Part shown: in pieces, positions 15,903 to 23,988 of the stretch
Numbering within the stretch: the first letter of the stretch is position 1
Layout of the letters: the number at the start of each line of letters is the position of its first letter
Source: Palsa-504 sp963769715
Lineage (GTDB): Bacteria > Actinomycetota > Actinomycetes > Streptosporangiales > Streptosporangiaceae
Length of the DNA: 64,000 nt
Direction of reading: 5' to 3'
Assembly: GCA_963769715.1 (NCBI GenBank)
Contig: CAVYNE010000029.1
Coordinates: forward strand, 1 to 64,000
Made by a program: the position numbers and the translations under genes
The notes under the pieces: model-generated
What the model was told of the DNA's origin: nothing
What the model saw: only the letters and a program-made list of their open reading frames with translations
Databases searched by the model: none

Positions 15903-16469
15903 TCAGAGCACGCCCGCCGCGATGACGATGCCGACCACGATAAGCAGCGCGCACGCGATCAGCTCGCTCTGTTCGCCCGCCGCGGCCCCGATCCGCGCGC
16001 CCAGTTCCAGGCCGACCAGGGACATGGCCACGCTGACCACGCCGAACACCGCCGCGGCCACCGCCAGGTTGGTGTGATAGGCGCCCAGCGCGAAGCCGGC
16101 CGCGAGGTTGTCGCCGCTCAGCACCAGCCCGCCGATCAGCATCCGGCCGAGCCGCCACGGCCGCTCCTGCTCACCGGGGTCAGACGGGGTGCCTTGCCCC
16201 TGGCCGGCCTCGCGTCGGGCGTGGATCAGCCCATACGCGCCGAAGGCGATCAGGACTGCGCCGCCCAGCCACCGCGCCACCTGGCCGAGGCTGTCCGCCA
16301 GCCCGTGCCCCAGGAGCAGCCCGAGCACGGGCATGCCCGCCTCGAACAGACCGAACACCACCGCGACCCGCACCCTGGTAGCACCGCGGACCCCGCCCAC
16401 GCCGATCCCGAGCGCGGCGGCCAGGTTATCCAGGCCGAGCGCGACGGCGAGCAGCAGCAGGGCGAGCAC
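15903..16469 (-). CDS. mntP: putative manganese efflux pump MntP
   Basis: 188 residues with six predicted membrane helices in two repeats. Each repeat carries the MntP Asp motif: ALGLDNLAAALGIGVG (about 10-25) and LVLSGDNLAAGFALGAY (about 114-130). Length and topology match MntP (about 190 residues), which exports Mn2+. A cytoplasmic loop with Gly/Gln/Pro residues separates the halves. The start is taken at 16469, upstream of which lies the end of ogt (22 bp away), so the two may be co-transcribed. No mntP riboswitch is evident. Confidence 0.85.
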   Translation of the reverse strand: MLALLLLAVALGLDNLAAALGIGVGGVRGATRVRVAVVFGLFEAGMPVLGLLLGHGLADSLGQVARWLGGAVLIAFGAYGLIHARREAGQGQGTPSDPGEQERPWRLGRMLIGGLVLSGDNLAAGFALGAYHTNLAVAAAVFGVVSVAMSLVGLELGARIGAAAGEQSELIACALLIVVGIVIAAGVL

Positions 16470-16491
16470 CGGCCCACGTTACCCGTGGGCG

Positions 16492-17028
16492 TCACCAAAG
16501 CGTGACCGGGCCCGCACCCTCCAGCTGGAGCAGCAGTTGCTTGCGTTCCAGGCCGCCGCCGTAACCGGTGAGGCTGCCGTCGCTGCCGATCACCCGGTGG
16601 CACGGCACGATGACCGAGATCGGGTTGGCGCCGTTGGCCAGCCCCACCGCGCGCGACGCGACGAGCCTCTTGCCCAGCGCCCGGGCGATGTCGCCGTAGC
16701 TGACCGTGCTCCCGTACGGGATCTTGGTCAGTTCGGTCCAGACGGCGAGCTGGAACGCGGTCCCGCTCGGCGCCAGCGGCACGGTGAACTCCTTCAGGTC
16801 GCCGGCGAAGTACGCCTCGAGCTGCGCCGCGACGTCGCGGAAGGCCTCCGGGCTCGGCGTCAGACCGTCCCCGGTGGCCGAGCGGGCCGTGTGCCGGTCG
16901 GCGTCGATCATCCACAGGCCGGTCAGGGCGTGCCCGTCGCCGAGCAGCAGCAGCTGGCCGATGGGCGAGCTGACGATGTGGGAAAGGCGCGGCGCATCAG
17001 CGGCCGGCGCCACGAACGGGCTGGTCAT
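16492..17028 (-). CDS. ogt: methylated-DNA--protein-cysteine methyltransferase
   Basis: 178 residues. The C-terminal active site PCHRVIG (about 137-143) carries the acceptor Cys, and the recognition helix region (YGSTVSYGDIARALGKRLVA) precedes it. An N-terminal RNase-H-like domain makes up the rest. The protein removes O6-alkyl groups from guanine by suicidal transfer to Cys. The ATG overlaps the TGA of the Ada-AlkA gene (ATGA), so the two repair proteins are translationally coupled and probably induced together by alkylation damage. Confidence 0.95.
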   Translation of the reverse strand: MTSPFVAPAADAPRLSHIVSSPIGQLLLLGDGHALTGLWMIDADRHTARSATGDGLTPSPEAFRDVAAQLEAYFAGDLKEFTVPLAPSGTAFQLAVWTELTKIPYGSTVSYGDIARALGKRLVASRAVGLANGANPISVIVPCHRVIGSDGSLTGYGGGLERKQLLLQLEGAGPVTLW

Positions 17029-18617
17029 GTCGGATCCTTCTCTTCTAGGTAAGCCCACAGGTGATGGACGGCGTATGAGCGCCAAGGCCGCCAGCTCTCG
17101 GCCAGCGCGGCCGCCGCCTTGGCCTTTCGCGCCCGCGCCCCAGGACCGGAACCGGCCGCCGGCAGGGCACCTAGGCGGCTGAGCGCCTCAAGCACACCCA
17201 CGTCCGCCGGCAGGAACGCGTCCGGGTCGGACAGTGCGCGCATCCGGATGTAGGAGGCGGTCCACGGGCCGATGCCCGGCAGCGCCAGCAGCACCGCCCC
17301 GGCGCGGTCCCGTTCGGCGCCCGGGTCGAGCGACAGCTCGCCGGAGGCGAGCGCGGCGGCCAGCCCGGTCAGGGCCAGGGCGCGGCCCCGCGGCATCGGC
17401 AGCGTGGCCGGATCGGCGGCGGCCAGCGTCTCCGCCGTCGGGAAGCAGTGCGTCAGCGGGCCGTCAGGGCGTGAGAGCGGCTTGCCGTAGCTGGCCACCA
17501 GCCGCGCCCCGAGCCGGCGGGCCGCGGCGACCGATACCTGCTGGCCGAGCACGGCCCGCAGCGCGAGCTCGCTGCCGCAGGTATGCCCGGGTGAGCGCCG
17601 TCCCGGATGAGCCAGGGCCAGCGGCCCGAGCACCGGGTCGGCCGACAGGTAGCCGGTCACGGCCTCGGGGTCCGCGTCCAGGTCGAGCAGGCGGCGGCAG
17701 CGCTGCACCGCGGCGTTCAGGTCGCGCAGGTCCTCGAGTTGGAGCTCGCAGTCGATGTAGCCGGGCCCGCGCCCCGCCGGGGAGGGCACGAGCGGGCCCA
17801 AGGACAAGATGCCGGCTCCGTTCGGCAGCTGAATGGTCCGCCGGTATCGGCCGTCTTGCACTGATTCCACCCCGGCGATAGCCCGGGCGGCCAGGAAGCC
17901 CAGCATCCGCTCCGCGTCGATCGGCGCCCGGTACGCCAGCCGGAGCCCAAGGGGGGTCTGGGGGGATGGGTCCCCCCAGAAGGACCAGAAGGAGGAGCGG
18001 GGGGTTCCGGGGGGTCGCGCTCCCGGGCCAGCCCGGCGCGCCTGGCGCAACTGGGTCGGCGTCACCGCGAAGACCTCGTGAATGGTCGCGTTGAACTGCC
18101 TGATGCTGGCGAAGCCGGCCGCGAAGGCGACCTCGGACAGCGGCAGCGCGGTCGACTCGATGAGGATGCGCGCCGTCTGCGCCCGCTGCGCGCGGGCGAT
18201 GGCGAGCGGTCCCGCGCCCAGTTCGGCGGTGACCAGTCGGCGCACCTGGCGCTGCTCGTAGCCGAGCCGGCTGGCCAGGCCCTCGACGCCGTCACGGTCG
18301 ACCACGCCGTCGGCGATCAGCCGCATCGCGCGGCCTACCACGTCGGCCCGGATGTTCCATTCGGGCGAGCCGGGGGAGGCGTCCGGGCGGCACCGCTTGC
18401 AGGCCCGGAAGCCCGCCTCCTGGGCCGCCGCCGCGCTGCGGTAGAACCGCATGTTCTCGCGTTTCGGCGTGATCGCCGGGCAGGACGGGCGGCAGTAGAT
18501 GCCGGTGGAGGTCACCGCGATGAAGAACACGCCGTCGAAGCGGGGGTCCTTGCTGACCGCAGCCTGGTAGCGCCGCTCGTCGTCCAGTGCCGACACGCCG
18601 GTGATGATCTGAGTCAC
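17025..18617 (-). CDS. Ada methyl-phosphotriester regulator fused to AlkA 3-methyladenine glycosylase
   Basis: About 530 residues from GTG 18617 (the start is uncertain; a GTG at MSALDDERRY is possible). Order: Ada zinc domain with four Cys (YCRPSCP and ACKRC, about 35-75); AraC-type HTH (about 95-185, including LSEVAFAAGFASIRQFNATI); AlkA N-terminal domain; HhH-GPD glycosylase (HTCGSELALRAVLGQQVSVA; LPGIGPWTASYIRMRA; catalytic Asp in PADVGV). It senses methyl-phosphotriesters, activates repair genes and excises alkylated bases. Between HTH and AlkA, residues about 196-224 (GPGARPPGTPRSSFWSFWGD onward) are an extra low-complexity insert encoded by a G/C-run repeat. This gene drives the coupled ogt. 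Confidence 0.9.
   Translation of the reverse strand: MTQIITGVSALDDERRYQAAVSKDPRFDGVFFIAVTSTGIYCRPSCPAITPKRENMRFYRSAAAAQEAGFRACKRCRPDASPGSPEWNIRADVVGRAMRLIADGVVDRDGVEGLASRLGYEQRQVRRLVTAELGAGPLAIARAQRAQTARILIESTALPLSEVAFAAGFASIRQFNATIHEVFAVTPTQLRQARRAGPGARPPGTPRSSFWSFWGDPSPQTPLGLRLAYRAPIDAERMLGFLAARAIAGVESVQDGRYRRTIQLPNGAGILSLGPLVPSPAGRGPGYIDCELQLEDLRDLNAAVQRCRRLLDLDADPEAVTGYLSADPVLGPLALAHPGRRSPGHTCGSELALRAVLGQQVSVAAARRLGARLVASYGKPLSRPDGPLTHCFPTAETLAAADPATLPMPRGRALALTGLAAALASGELSLDPGAERDRAGAVLLALPGIGPWTASYIRMRALSDPDAFLPADVGVLEALSRLGALPAAGSGPGARARKAKAAAALAESWRPWRSYAVHHLWAYLEEKDPT
17945..18030. repeat. G-run/C-run repeat inserted in frame in ada-alkA
   Basis: Read on the gene strand it contains GCGACCCCCCGGAACCCCCC followed by GGGGGGACCC..TCCCCCCAGACCCCC. 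The same word order occurs at 37440-37510 inside pepN. It adds about 28 residues at the junction between the HTH and glycosylase domains without breaking the frame. Confidence 0.7.
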
Positions 18618-19093
18618 GTCTTCCACAATGCCAGCCCGCGCGGACCATAACTGGCGGGAATCGGACATCGACCCTGGCGAGTTCGCGCTGACCGGTCCGG
18701 GCCAGATCTGGCTGCAGTCGATGCCGTTGTCCGTACTGGCGCATGGCCTGCAGCCGTACCTTGCCGCCAGGACGCTCCGCAGGCGGCCGAGGCGGGCGCG
18801 ATCGGCGGCATTATCGGCAATATCATGCGCGGACAGTGACCAAGGCATCACCATTATTTCGACCGAACGGATCCGGTGCGTGCCGAGAATGCACGTTTCC
18901 GTGTTCATATCGGCACCAAGCACCCCCTGATTCACTCTAGGGGCATGTTCGTCACTTTCCGTAAAATCTGGCCTGGGAGATAGGTAACTATTACCTTGTT
19001 ACCCATTGCATTGTGTACAGCACGTATAGTTACATTACAAATGGTAGTGAAACAACTTCGTACCGTGTTAGACCCGCATCCGAGGTGTGTGTC
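18618..19093. other. intergenic region with AT-rich promoter upstream of an orphan gene
   Basis: 476 bp without a supported gene. 18618-18940 shows no coding signal on either strand that beats chance. From about 18940 to 19070 the G+C content drops sharply compared with the surroundings. This part holds the inverted half-sites described at 18983-19003 and ATAGTTACATTAC further on, which look like promoter and operator DNA for the gene at 19094. Confidence 0.5.
18983..19003. promoter_or_regulatory. inverted repeat GGTAAC-N9-GTTACC
   Basis: The two outer half-sites are exact complements, and a third TTACC (18991-18995) also pairs with the first GGTAA, so a dimeric regulator could bind in two registers. 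It lies about 90 bp upstream of the gene at 19094 in unusually AT-rich DNA. Confidence 0.45.
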
Positions 19094-19453
19094 GTGGGCA
19101 GCAAATATCCAGACGAGGGCCTGCCAGAAAACGAGGGCGGGGACTTCCGCGCCGACCTCCCATCCCGCCTGGGCGGCATCGGCCACCAGGCGCACACCGA
19201 AGCACGTGCCGAACTCCGCGACCGGGAGACCTATTACGCAGAGCTACGCTTCGCTGTCCACTGCGAGAGCCGGTCCATTCCCGCCCCGCGAGTCGCCCTC
19301 GACAACGAGGGACCCGAAGCCTGGACGCACGATGCTTCCCCGAAGAGCGCCCAAGAGAACACTGCCCCCAAGGCTCATGCCACTGAGACTGGGGGCACCG
19401 AGGGCGAAAGCTGGGATGACATGATCACTCGCTTCGACGACACCTGGACCTGA
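19094..19453 (+). CDS. hypothetical acidic protein behind an AT-rich promoter
   Basis: 119 residues from GTG 19094, with GAGG 8 nt upstream (in-frame GTG 19085 is an alternative). The sequence is hydrophilic and acidic, with one Cys (AVHCESR) and the C-terminal segment GESWDDMITRFDDTW. There is no membrane segment, signal peptide or recognised domain. The low-GC promoter and strong shared terminator suggest a separately regulated, possibly acquired gene. Homopolymer-free composition and codon use are otherwise actinobacterial. I do not recognise it. Confidence 0.5.
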   Translation: MGSKYPDEGLPENEGGDFRADLPSRLGGIGHQAHTEARAELRDRETYYAELRFAVHCESRSIPAPRVALDNEGPEAWTHDASPKSAQENTAPKAHATETGGTEGESWDDMITRFDDTWT

Positions 19454-19458
19454 GGGCC

Positions 19459-19515
19459 ACCAGCGGCGGCCCGGAGCCTTCCTCCGGCGCTCGGGCCTCC
19501 GGGTCCGCCGCTGGT
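19459..19515. terminator. bidirectional GC-rich terminator hairpin
   Basis: ACCAGCGGCGG (19459-19469) pairs with CCGCCGCTGGT (19505-19515), and an inner CCCGGAG pairs with CTCCGGG. It lies between the convergent genes ending at 19453 and 19538, with a CCTTTTTA run (19534-19541) just beyond on the plus strand. Confidence 0.8.
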
Positions 19516-19537
19516 CACACAGAGTTACGGCGCCTTT

Positions 19538-20401
19538 TTACCGGCGCCAGAAGTCGAAGCGGTCGCGCCCGGCCCGGAAACCGGCCGCCTCGACCACGTC
19601 CACCGCCAGCTTGAACTTGTCGCCGACCCGCCAGGGCTGGTGCGCGTCGCTGCCGAACGACACCGCGCGGCCCCCGGCCTCCCGCCACCAGCGCAGCAGT
19701 TCGGCCGAGACCAGCGGGCCTTTGGTGTTCACCTCAAGGACCCGGTCGCTGGCGGCCAGCGCCCGCAGCACGGCCCGGTACTCCGCCTCAAAGGCCCGCT
19801 CCTCGTATGGCCCGGCCGCCTGCGGCCACATCCGCCGGGGGAAGTCGAGGTGCGCCAGCACACCGAAGATGTCGCTGCCCTCGACCAGCCGCACCAGTTC
19901 AGCGAAGTACTGGCGCATCACATCGGCGGCCGGCATCAGCCGGAACAGGTCGTCGGCGGCCGTCAGCCGCCCATGGCACGGGATCGCGTGCAGCGAGCCA
20001 AGGATCCGGTCGACGCCGGCCGGGGCCACCATGGCCGTCGCGCTGGCAGCCCACAGGTGGGCTTCGCCGATCTCGACGCCGGAGAGTATTCGCAGGTCGG
20101 GGTAGCGCTGACGGCAGTCGTCCAGGGCCGCGAGGTAGCCGGGGAGATCGAGCAGGTGCATCCGCCTGTACCGGTGCGGATCGAGGTTCTCCGTGGCGAT
20201 CTGATCGCCGTCGGTCCAGGTAGTGAAGTCCAGGTGGTCGGTGAACGCCACACCGGGCAGGCCGACCGCCAGCGCCTGCTCGCAACTGCGCACCATCGAC
20301 GCCTCGCGGGGCGCGTCCCACGACCACTCGGTGTGTACGTGGTTATCGACCGGGGGAGACCAGCCTTCGCTGGCCGGGGCGTGTTGCTGCACAGGGGGCA
20401 C
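19538..20401 (-). CDS. PHP-domain phosphatase, histidinol-phosphatase-like
   Basis: 287 residues from GTG 20401. PHP metal motifs are present: DNHVHTEWSWDA (about 19-30), FTDHLDF (about 53-59), LSGVEIGE (about 105-112), and later LAHLDFPRR and SFGSDAH supplying further His/Asp ligands. This layout fits the HisJ/HisK family, which dephosphorylates L-histidinol phosphate using a trinuclear metal site. No other his gene is nearby, so a different phosphoester substrate is possible. It ends on the shared terminator. Confidence 0.8.
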   Translation of the reverse strand: MPPVQQHAPASEGWSPPVDNHVHTEWSWDAPREASMVRSCEQALAVGLPGVAFTDHLDFTTWTDGDQIATENLDPHRYRRMHLLDLPGYLAALDDCRQRYPDLRILSGVEIGEAHLWAASATAMVAPAGVDRILGSLHAIPCHGRLTAADDLFRLMPAADVMRQYFAELVRLVEGSDIFGVLAHLDFPRRMWPQAAGPYEERAFEAEYRAVLRALAASDRVLEVNTKGPLVSAELLRWWREAGGRAVSFGSDAHQPWRVGDKFKLAVDVVEAAGFRAGRDRFDFWRR

Positions 20402-20506
20402 GGCCGGATCGGTCCTACTCGTATCGTGGCTGTCGCTGCTGCTTCCTCTTTGAGCCTATCGAGACCCGGGACGAGCACCGGCGTCCTGGTCGGCTGGGCG
20501 TCCCTG

Positions 20507-22054
20507 CTACCAGCCGGGCTGGCGTGGCTTGGCCGAGGTAATGACGTAGACCTCGCCGCCGTCCGGATCGGGCGGCTGGGCCGCGGCGGGCTTGAGGGTC
20601 GGCGGCTCCAGGGCGGGGGGTGCCTCGGCGGGCTCCAGCGGCTCGGCGTTCTCCTCGCCGTCGTTCCTGCGCTTCCTGGCCGCGTCCGCGGTGATCTTGT
20701 CGGCGAGTTTCTGCCAGCGCTCTTCCCACTCGGCGACGTTCCCGTCACAGGCGCGCACGAACGCGACGGCGACGGGAAGCGAGGGCAGCCGGAGACCGCC
20801 GGCCGCGGCCGCGAGCGTCTTCATCTCGTAGTGCGAGACCTCGGCCATCTCCGGGTAGTCGAGGTCGGCCTTGGCCCGCAGCGCGCGCAGGTCCCGGGCG
20901 AACGCCTCCAGGCCGTCTGGCGCGATGCTCGCCACCGGCTGCGCCGGCCCGCCCGGCCGGTCCTCGGGCATGGTCGTCTCACGCTGCCGGATCACCGGCC
21001 CAGGCGGGTCCGGCGGTGGCCCCGGCGGCGGCCCCGGCGGCGGCCCCGGCGGCGGCCCGAGCCGCTCGCGGCCGTCAGGAGCGTCGAAGCGCGGCCCCGC
21101 GGGCGGATGCTCGCGCAGCGGCGGAGACCCGGGTACCCCAGATTGTCCAGGTACCCCAGATGACCCAGGTACCCCCGGGGTGTTATAGGGCTGCGGCCCC
21201 CCGTGAGCCGGACCCGAAGCCGGTCTTCCGGTTCCGGCCCCGCCTGGCAGCGGCGCACCTGGCAGCGGGGCACCTGGCGATGGGTTAGGGCGGCTCCAGT
21301 TGTCGGCGTACGGGTCCGGGGCGGCCGGGCCCGGCCCGTGGTGTCGACCCGATGTCCCGCCCGGCGCGCCGGGCCCAGGCGGCCGGCTAAAGCGGTCCGC
21401 GTTCGGCGGCACCCGACGCCCGTTCGGCAGCCGGGTCTGCCGGCCGGGTACCGGCCCGCCGGTGAGCGGCCCGCCGTGCGGAGGGGCCCCGTTCGGGGGG
21501 CCACCGTGCGGCACGCCACCGTTCGCAGGGGCCCCGTTCTGGGGGGCGCCGTGCTGGGCGGCGCCGTTCTGGGGGGCGCCGTGCGGCGTCGGCCCGTGGG
21601 GCATGCCGCCATCTGGGTACCCGCCGTGCGGGACGCCGGCGCCAGCAGGTCCGCCTGGCACCGAGCCATAGGGCCCGCCGCTACCGGGCATGCCGTTACC
21701 ACCGGGCATGCCACCGTGGCCAGGAACGCCGTTCGGCGGGACGACCCCGGGCGGGACGACCCCGAGCGGGACGGCGCCGGGCGGGAACCGGCCTGGCTGG
21801 CCTGGGTGCGGGCGTCCCGGCTGGCGAGGCCGTTGCTGCCGGGGCGACAGATCGCCCGGACGACGGAGCAGTTGCCCGTAGTCGTCTTCCTCCGCGTCTA
21901 CCGGTCGGCCTGGCCCGGCGGCATCGTCCTCCTCGGCCGAGTCCGGGTAGCCGTCATCGGGCGGATACGATCCAGGGCCGTAGCCGCGACGATCCCGCTC
22001 GCGCCTAGGCGGACCGTACGCGTCACGGCCGAGGCCGGTGTCGCCACGTTCCAC
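20507..22054 (-). CDS. Pro/Gly-rich protein with a C-terminal HTH-like domain
   Basis: 515 residues from GTG 22054 with ribosome site AGGAGG. Residues about 1-380 are low-complexity Gly/Pro/Asn (PPGVVPPNGVPGHGGMPGGN; HGAPQNGAAQHGAPQNG), predicted disordered. Residues about 385-450 form the actinobacterial HTH/XRE-like module LEAFARDLRALRAKADLDYP..LPSLPVAVAFVRACDGNVAE, then a charged helix and acidic tail. The gene at 23981-25234 carries the same module at its N-terminus, and both flank nfeD-SPFH. It is divergent from nfeD across 255 bp that include AT-rich promoter DNA. Regulatory or scaffold role is inferred. Confidence 0.7.
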   Translation of the reverse strand: MERGDTGLGRDAYGPPRRERDRRGYGPGSYPPDDGYPDSAEEDDAAGPGRPVDAEEDDYGQLLRRPGDLSPRQQRPRQPGRPHPGQPGRFPPGAVPLGVVPPGVVPPNGVPGHGGMPGGNGMPGSGGPYGSVPGGPAGAGVPHGGYPDGGMPHGPTPHGAPQNGAAQHGAPQNGAPANGGVPHGGPPNGAPPHGGPLTGGPVPGRQTRLPNGRRVPPNADRFSRPPGPGAPGGTSGRHHGPGPAAPDPYADNWSRPNPSPGAPLPGAPLPGGAGTGRPASGPAHGGPQPYNTPGVPGSSGVPGQSGVPGSPPLREHPPAGPRFDAPDGRERLGPPPGPPPGPPPGPPPDPPGPVIRQRETTMPEDRPGGPAQPVASIAPDGLEAFARDLRALRAKADLDYPEMAEVSHYEMKTLAAAAGGLRLPSLPVAVAFVRACDGNVAEWEERWQKLADKITADAARKRRNDGEENAEPLEPAEAPPALEPPTLKPAAAQPPDPDGGEVYVITSAKPRQPGW

Positions 22055-22309
22055 CAGTTACCTCCTGGACCTAAGTGTCCAGCCGCGCCGCGGGACATTT
22101 GCCCTTACCTCTTGAGTGTAGGTCGACAGAAATCCCCTGTATGACCTAGACGGCTAATTGTCACTAATTGCACACAATCAGGTAGTTCGAGATGGTGTTC
22201 TCCTGATAACGCCGTGTGTCAAATGAGACGGCGGGTCAGCTAGCGCGCGTGCTGCGAACGGTGCTCAGGAGGGTTACAGTCAAAGCAAAGAGCATTCCCC
22301 GGAGCGGCC

Positions 22310-22738
22310 ATGTCCTGGATCGTCTGGCTGATCGTGGCGGCAGTACTCGGTGTGGCCGAACTGCTCACCACGACGCTGGCCTTTGGCCTGATCGCGGTCG
22401 CGGCGGTGGTCGCGGCCGTGGTCGGGACGTTTCATCTCGGCTTGGCTGCCCAACTCGCCGCGTTCGTCGTCGCGGCCGGTGCCGGGCTGGGCCTCATCCG
22501 CCCGATCGCGATGCGGCATATCAAGCAGCCGCCGTTGCTGCGCACGGGAACCGCCGCGCTCGTCGGACGCTCGGCGATCGTCCTGGAAGAGATCACCGAG
22601 CACAGTGGCCGGATCCGCATCGGTGGCGAGGAGTGGTCCTCGCGCCCTTACGACGAGTCGCTAGTTATTCCGGTCGGCGCCAAGGTCGACGTCATGCAGA
22701 TCGACGGTGCCACCGCCCTCGTTTACCCTCGGGAGTAG
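22310..22738 (+). CDS. NfeD family membrane protein
   Basis: 142 residues from ATG 22310 (GGAG 6 nt upstream). Membrane helices occupy about 3-25, 27-43 and 45-62. A C-terminal OB-fold NfeD domain follows (TAALVGRSAIVLEEITEHSG..VDVMQIDGATALVY, about 80-140). NfeD proteins partner with SPFH/stomatin-type proteins in membrane microdomains, and the next gene, 2 bp away, encodes that partner. This is the short form without the protease domain. Confidence 0.9.
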   Translation: MSWIVWLIVAAVLGVAELLTTTLAFGLIAVAAVVAAVVGTFHLGLAAQLAAFVVAAGAGLGLIRPIAMRHIKQPPLLRTGTAALVGRSAIVLEEITEHSGRIRIGGEEWSSRPYDESLVIPVGAKVDVMQIDGATALVYPRE

Positions 22739-22740
22739 CT

Positions 22741-23988
22741 ATGTTGCTAGCGGAAGGCCTCATCGGGGCTATCGTCGCGATACTGGTCGTTATCACCGTG
22801 ATGCGTTCGGTAAGGATCGTGCCGCAGGCACGCGCCCGCAACGTCGAACGGCTCGGCCGTTACCGTAAGACGCTGGAACCCGGGCTGAATTTCGTCATCC
22901 CGATGATCGACCGGGTAAAGCCGATGATCGACCTGCGCGAGCAGGTGGTCTCGTTCGCAGGCGCGCCGGTGATCACCGAAGACAACCTAGTCGTGCTCAT
23001 CGACACCGTGCTGTTCTTCCAGGTGACCGACCCGCGCGCGGCGGACTACGAGATCGTCAACTACATCCAGGCCATTGAGCAGATCACGGCGACGATGCTG
23101 CGCAGCGTGATCGGGTCGATGGACCTGGAGCAGACGCTGACCTCGCGCGACAAGATCAACGCCTTGCTCCGCGGCGTGCTGGATGACGCGTCGGGCAAGT
23201 GGGGCATCCGGGTGACCCGAGTGGAGATCAAGGCCATCGACCCGCCGAAGTCGGTCAAGGACGCGATGGAGAAGCAGATGCGCGCGGAACGGGAGAAGCG
23301 CGCCGCGATCCTGACTGCCGAAGGCGTCAGGCAGTCCAAGATCCTCACCGCGGAAGGCGAGAAGCAAAGCGCCATCCTGACCGCCGAGGGCGTCAAGCAG
23401 GCCAAGATCCTGACCGCGGAAGGCGAGGCGCAGGCCATCGGCGCGGTGTTCCAGGCCGTGCACGACAACGATCCCGATCCCAAGCTGCTCGCTTACCAGT
23501 ATCTGCAGACGCTGCCGCAAATCGCGCAAGGCTCGGGCAGCACGTTCTGGGTTATCCCGAGCGAGATCACGTCGGCGCTGCGGTCGGTGGCGAACGCCTT
23601 CGGCGTCGGTGACGAGGGGCCTGCCGCGGGCACCGAGCCAGCCGCGAAGGGAACGACCCGGCGCGAGTCGCCCGCCGTCTCGGCCGGCAGCGCGGCCGCC
23701 GGCGACACTCCCGCTCTGGACCCTGCCCCCGTCTACGGAGGCACCGCCTCCGGCGGCACGCTGGTCCCTAACGGCAACGCAGCCTCCGACGCCGAGGTCA
23801 GCGCCACTCCGGCGACCGCCGACGCCCTGAGCGCCATGCTCGCCGCCACCGTCCCCGGGACCAGCTTCGTCGATCCGCTGGGGTCTATCGATCCCGTCGG
23901 CCCCGCAGCGGAGGTTCCCGCCGCGACCCAGGACAGCGACCCGCCCTCGGCCAACGGCAGCGACGCGACAGGCTGGGACGTTACTTAA
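22741..23988 (+). CDS. SPFH / Band 7 (stomatin-prohibitin-flotillin) protein
   Basis: 415 residues from ATG 22741, 2 bp after the nfeD stop. An N-terminal membrane helix (GLIGAIVAILVVITVM, about 6-22) leads into the Band 7 domain (SVRIVPQARARNVERLGRYR to about 200; ITEDNLVVLIDTVLFFQVTD). A helical stalk follows with four 12-residue ILTAEG units (about 192-240), then a conserved hydrophobic core (LQTLPQIAQGSGSTFWVIPS). The last 130 residues are disordered and Pro/Ala/Ser-rich. SPFH proteins oligomerise into membrane cages. The 3' end overlaps the convergent gene at 23981 by 8 bp. Confidence 0.93.
   Translation: MLLAEGLIGAIVAILVVITVMRSVRIVPQARARNVERLGRYRKTLEPGLNFVIPMIDRVKPMIDLREQVVSFAGAPVITEDNLVVLIDTVLFFQVTDPRAADYEIVNYIQAIEQITATMLRSVIGSMDLEQTLTSRDKINALLRGVLDDASGKWGIRVTRVEIKAIDPPKSVKDAMEKQMRAEREKRAAILTAEGVRQSKILTAEGEKQSAILTAEGVKQAKILTAEGEAQAIGAVFQAVHDNDPDPKLLAYQYLQTLPQIAQGSGSTFWVIPSEITSALRSVANAFGVGDEGPAAGTEPAAKGTTRRESPAVSAGSAAAGDTPALDPAPVYGGTASGGTLVPNGNAASDAEVSATPATADALSAMLAATVPGTSFVDPLGSIDPVGPAAEVPAATQDSDPPSANGSDATGWDVT

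Noticed and set aside
22216..22740. In-frame 5' extension of the SPFH gene to about 22216
   Set aside because: It would overlap the whole nfeD gene in another frame and is Arg-rich; ATG 22741 directly follows the nfeD stop and begins with the expected membrane helix.
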